A DNA stretch of 64,000 bases from Paraburkholderia xenovorans LB400 (GTDB lineage: Bacteria; Pseudomonadota; Gammaproteobacteria; Burkholderiales; Burkholderiaceae): NCBI RefSeq assembly GCF_000013645.1, contig NC_007951.1:3906001-3970000 (forward strand), written 5' to 3'. The translations under genes were made by a program, and so were the position numbers. The notes under the pieces were generated by a model. It worked only from the letters and a program-made list of their open reading frames with translations. It ran no database searches and was not told where the DNA came from. This document shows, piece after piece, positions 61,310-64,000 of the stretch (position 1 is its first letter; each line of letters starts with the position of its first letter).

Positions 61310-62479
61310 TTAGACCCGCACCGGCTTCTTGCCGTTGCGCTTCGACAGTTTCGCAATCTTGTCTTCATGCTTGGGCGACGGCCACAAGCCTTCCGAGCGG
61401 TACAGCATGATCAGCACCATCGCGAGTGCATAGACCAGCTGACGGATCACTTCCGTATCGACGATTTCATGGCCGAAGATCATGTTCTGCAGCGGGCCCA
61501 TCGTCGAGCGCAGGAATTCCGGCAGCACGGCGAGCAGCACCGCGCCGAGAATCACGCCCGGAATATGGCCCATGCCGCCCAGCACCACGCACGCCAGCAC
61601 CACGATCGATTCCGGCAGCGTGAACGATTCCGGCGACACGAAGCCCTGGAACGAGCCGAACATCGCGCCCGACAGACCGCCGAACGAAGCGCCCATCGCG
61701 AACGCCAGCAATTTCACGTTGCGGGTGTTGATGCCCATTGCCTTGGCGGCGATTTCGTCCTCGCGGATCGCGGCCCATGCACGGCCGATACGCGAGTGCT
61801 GCAAACGCGTACACACCCAGATCACGACCAGGGCGGCGATCACGAACAGGTAGTAGTACGAGTAGACCGACGGGAACTGCAACCCGAACAGCGAGTGCGT
61901 CTGCGCGAGGCTGAAGTCGCCGAAATGCACCGGGTCGATCGCCGTGATCCCCTTCGGGCCGTTGGTGATGTTCACCGGACGGTCGAGGTTGTTCATGAAG
62001 ATCCGCACGATTTCCCCGAAGCCCAACGTCACGATGGCGAGGTAATCGCCACGCAGACGCAGCGTCGGTGCGCCGAGCAGCACGCCGAACAGCGCGGCGA
62101 GAGCCATCGCGCACGGCACGATGATCAGGAACGGCACGTGCAGCCCGTTCGGCGCGAGATGCGCGATCCACTCGAACTGCGTGGACAGGTGCGGCGAACT
62201 CAGCAGCGCCGCAACGTAGGCGCCGACCGCGTAAAACGCGATGTAGCCCAGGTCGAGCAGGCCGGCGAAGCCGACCACCACGTTCAGGCCGAGCGCGAGC
62301 ATCACGTAGAGCATCGCGAAGTCGAGCACGCGGACCCAGTAGTTGCCGCCTGCCGCGCCGATGATCATCGGCGCCGCGATCACGAAGATCGCGGTGATGA
62401 TGCCGACCATCAGCGTCCTGGTCAGGTTCTTTTCAGGGATGAGCGTCGTGGACGGTTCGATCGGTTGAATTGAGGTCAT
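61310..62479 (-). CDS. livM: Branched-chain amino-acid ABC transporter permease LivM
   Basis: A 389-residue permease with about ten hydrophobic segments. The LivM hallmarks are ALGLNVVVGFAGLLDLGYIA, LRLRGDYLAIVTLGFGEIVR, GRAWAAIREDEIAAKAMGIN (the coupling helix) and FVSPESFTLPESIVVLACVV. The C-terminus is basic (SKRNGKKPVRV). It is 18 bp upstream of livG and 18 bp downstream of livH. Confidence 0.95.
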   Translation of the reverse strand: MTSIQPIEPSTTLIPEKNLTRTLMVGIITAIFVIAAPMIIGAAGGNYWVRVLDFAMLYVMLALGLNVVVGFAGLLDLGYIAFYAVGAYVAALLSSPHLSTQFEWIAHLAPNGLHVPFLIIVPCAMALAALFGVLLGAPTLRLRGDYLAIVTLGFGEIVRIFMNNLDRPVNITNGPKGITAIDPVHFGDFSLAQTHSLFGLQFPSVYSYYYLFVIAALVVIWVCTRLQHSRIGRAWAAIREDEIAAKAMGINTRNVKLLAFAMGASFGGLSGAMFGSFQGFVSPESFTLPESIVVLACVVLGGMGHIPGVILGAVLLAVLPEFLRSTMGPLQNMIFGHEIVDTEVIRQLVYALAMVLIMLYRSEGLWPSPKHEDKIAKLSKRNGKKPVRV

Positions 62480-62497
62480 GTTTGCTTTCTCCCAGGA

Positions 62498-63448
62498 TCA
62501 GGCGCGATCCGCCACGCGTTCGCCGAGCAGACCCGACGGACGGAACACCAGCACGATGATCAGCACGATAAAGGCGAACACGTCCTGATAGTTGCTACCG
62601 AACACACCGCCGGTGAGGTTGCCGATATAGCCGGCGCCCAACTGTTCGATCAGGCCGAGCAGCACGCCGCCCACCATCGCGCCGCCGAGGTTGCCGATAC
62701 CGCCGAGCACGGCCGCGGTAAAGGCCTTCAGGCCGGGGATGAAGCCCATATAGAAGTGCGCGTTGCCGTATTCCGACGCGATCATCACGCCGGCCAGTGC
62801 GGCGAGCGCCGAGCCGATCATGAAGGTGGCCGAGATCACGAAGTTCGGGTTCACGCCCATCAGGCTGGCGTTACCCGGATTCTCGGCGATGGCGCGCATC
62901 GCGCGGCCGAGTTTGGTTTTGTGCACGAGCAGCAGCAGGCCGCCCATCACGAGGAACGCCACCACGATGATCACGATTTCGGTCATCGAGATCACGGCGC
63001 CCGGCGTCGTGTCCGTGGCCTTGATCACATTGAGCGGGTCGGTGGGCAACAGCTGCGGGAACGGCAGCGGGTTGCGCGACCAGATCATCATGGCCAGCGT
63101 CTGCAGCAGGATCGACACGCCGATCGCGGTGATCAGCGGGGCGAGACGCGGTGCTTTACGCAACGGCCGGTAGGCTACGCGCTCGATCGTATAACCGACG
63201 ACCGCGCACACAACGGCCGCGATGATCAGTGCGATGACGAGCGTCGGCACATTGCCGAGGCCGGGGAAGTGGTTCTGCAGCACGCCTATGGCTGAGAGCG
63301 CAACCATCGCGCCCACCATCAACACATCGCCGTGAGCGAAGTTGATGATGCCCAGAATGCCGTAAACCATCGTATAGCCCAGTGCGATGATGGCGTAAAC
63401 GCTGCCAAGCACCAGCCCGTTGAGAACCTGCTGGATGAAAATATCCAT
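62498..63448 (-). CDS. livH: Branched-chain amino-acid ABC transporter permease LivH
   Basis: A 316-residue permease. DIFIQQVLNGLVLGSVYAII, GYTMVYGILGIINFAHGDVL, the coupling helix GRAMRAIAENPGNASLMGVN and the C-terminal FIVLIIVLVFRPSGLLGERV match LivH along their length. It forms the channel with LivM and is transcribed just after the binding-protein gene, separated by a terminator at 63626-63659. Confidence 0.95.
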   Translation of the reverse strand: MDIFIQQVLNGLVLGSVYAIIALGYTMVYGILGIINFAHGDVLMVGAMVALSAIGVLQNHFPGLGNVPTLVIALIIAAVVCAVVGYTIERVAYRPLRKAPRLAPLITAIGVSILLQTLAMMIWSRNPLPFPQLLPTDPLNVIKATDTTPGAVISMTEIVIIVVAFLVMGGLLLLVHKTKLGRAMRAIAENPGNASLMGVNPNFVISATFMIGSALAALAGVMIASEYGNAHFYMGFIPGLKAFTAAVLGGIGNLGGAMVGGVLLGLIEQLGAGYIGNLTGGVFGSNYQDVFAFIVLIIVLVFRPSGLLGERVADRA

Positions 63449-63625
63449 TTAATGCTCCTTAGCCCGTGCGACTGGATTCGCGTTCTTCATCAGCCGGTGG
63501 GCGGTGATGCGGTACGCCAATCTCAACGGCACTGCGGGTACTGATGTAAAAGACCGGTAAGGGTTATCCGCTGCCGGTTCGCCTTGGCGACTGGATGACA
63601 GTCGCGGGCTCGCCTTGGGCGGATG

Positions 63626-63659
63626 CAAAAACGGCACCGTTGGGTGGTTTCGGTGCCGT
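63626..63659 (-). terminator. Intrinsic terminator between the binding-protein gene and livH
   Basis: On the minus strand the stem ACGGCACCG / CGGTGCCGT (11-nt loop) is followed by TTTTTG. It lies 20 bp past the binding-protein stop, and partial read-through would set the usual excess of binding protein over channel. Confidence 0.8.
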
Positions 63660-63678
63660 CAGGCTGAACGTCCCGTCA

Positions 63679-64000
63679 TCACATCTTTACGACGTCGAGG
63701 ACCGCTTTCTTGCCGTCCTTGAAGTCGTAAAGCGTAATGGCGCCCTCTTTCAAATCACCCTTGTCGTCGAACGCGATGTGACCGATTACCCCGTTGTAAT
63801 CGGTCGACGGCATCGCAGCCAGCACCTTGGGCGCCTCGATCGAATTAGCGCGCTTCATTGCATCGACAATCACGTACACAGCGTCATACGTGAACGGCGC
63901 GTAAATCTGCACCGGTGTGTGGAAGCGGTCCACGTACTTCTTTTCGAAGTCCGCTCCCTTGTCCATTTTCGAAAGCGCGAGTCCCGCCTCCGAACAGACC
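63679..64000 (-). CDS. livJ: Branched-chain amino-acid ABC binding protein, C-terminal part (partial at window edge)
   Basis: The C-terminal ~107 residues of a LivJ/LivK-type periplasmic binding protein. YVDRFHTPVQIYAPFTYDAV, YVIVDAMKRANSIEAPKVLA and GVIGHIAFDDKGDLKEGAIT are the typical C-terminal blocks. The rest, including the signal peptide, lies beyond the right edge. It is the first gene of the liv operon. Confidence 0.9.
   Translation of the reverse strand, partial: VCSEAGLALSKMDKGADFEKKYVDRFHTPVQIYAPFTYDAVYVIVDAMKRANSIEAPKVLAAMPSTDYNGVIGHIAFDDKGDLKEGAITLYDFKDGKKAVLDVVKM

Overview
The window is high-GC chromosomal DNA of a betaproteobacterium, most likely Burkholderiaceae (Burkholderia/Paraburkholderia type). 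This rests on codon usage, the housekeeping gene set (UbiD, YggT, TrmB, UppP, a DUF1439 lipoprotein, a HemN-type oxidase, livHMGF), long GC-rich antisense frames and compact operons. No ribosomal RNA gene or CRISPR array is present.

Layout. 1-7.3 kb is ordinary core sequence: the ubiD 3' end, a LysE-type exporter, a threonine/serine dehydratase, small secreted or basic proteins, a DUF2520 reductase, an EthD-like protein, YggT and a lipoprotein, ending in tRNA-Gly(CCC). 7,337-21,420 is a genomic island of about 14.1 kb integrated into the 3' end of that tRNA. A 19-bp direct repeat of the tRNA end marks both borders. Each end carries a decayed tyrosine integrase pointing inward, and the left arm is littered with IS5, DUF2130 and IS256 remnants. 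The cargo is a complete Wadjet anti-plasmid operon (jetABCD), convergent with an AbiE-like pair (AbiEi-type regulator plus AbiEii-type nucleotidyltransferase) and a truncated third gene. 21.4-26.8 kb is core again: trmB, uppP, a DUF1439 lipoprotein, a YkgJ-type zinc/iron cluster protein, a hemN-type gene and tRNA-Leu(CAA).

27.3-41.0 kb is a second accessory region, downstream of tRNA-Leu, and the most unusual part of the window. A plus-strand four-gene operon encodes a classical AAA ATPase, a large helical protein, a ZorA-like MotA/TolQ/ExbB-type channel with a long helical tail, and a ZorB-like MotB/OmpA protein. It lacks ZorC, ZorD, ZorE and any other recognisable Zorya effector. Converging on it from the minus strand is a translationally coupled DUF6361 / phospholipase-D-like nuclease / SF2 helicase operon. 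Beyond that lie a small membrane protein and a NERD-nuclease/SF1-helicase fusion with a small partner gene. I read the region as a defence island holding one or two systems that I cannot match to a named one.

41.2-64 kb is core metabolism: an amino-acid permease, a secreted alpha/beta hydrolase, and an eight-gene peptide-scavenging operon (RpiR regulator, isoaspartyl peptidase, gsiABCD-like ABC importer, P1 aminopeptidase, M55 D-aminopeptidase). Then come RsuA, an SDR-type protein and a ferredoxin-type flavin reductase. An acetylornithine-transaminase-like gene follows, preceded by what looks like an arginine-codon leader peptide and transcription attenuator. The window ends with a GNAT acetyltransferase and the branched-chain amino-acid ABC operon livJ(partial)HMGF.
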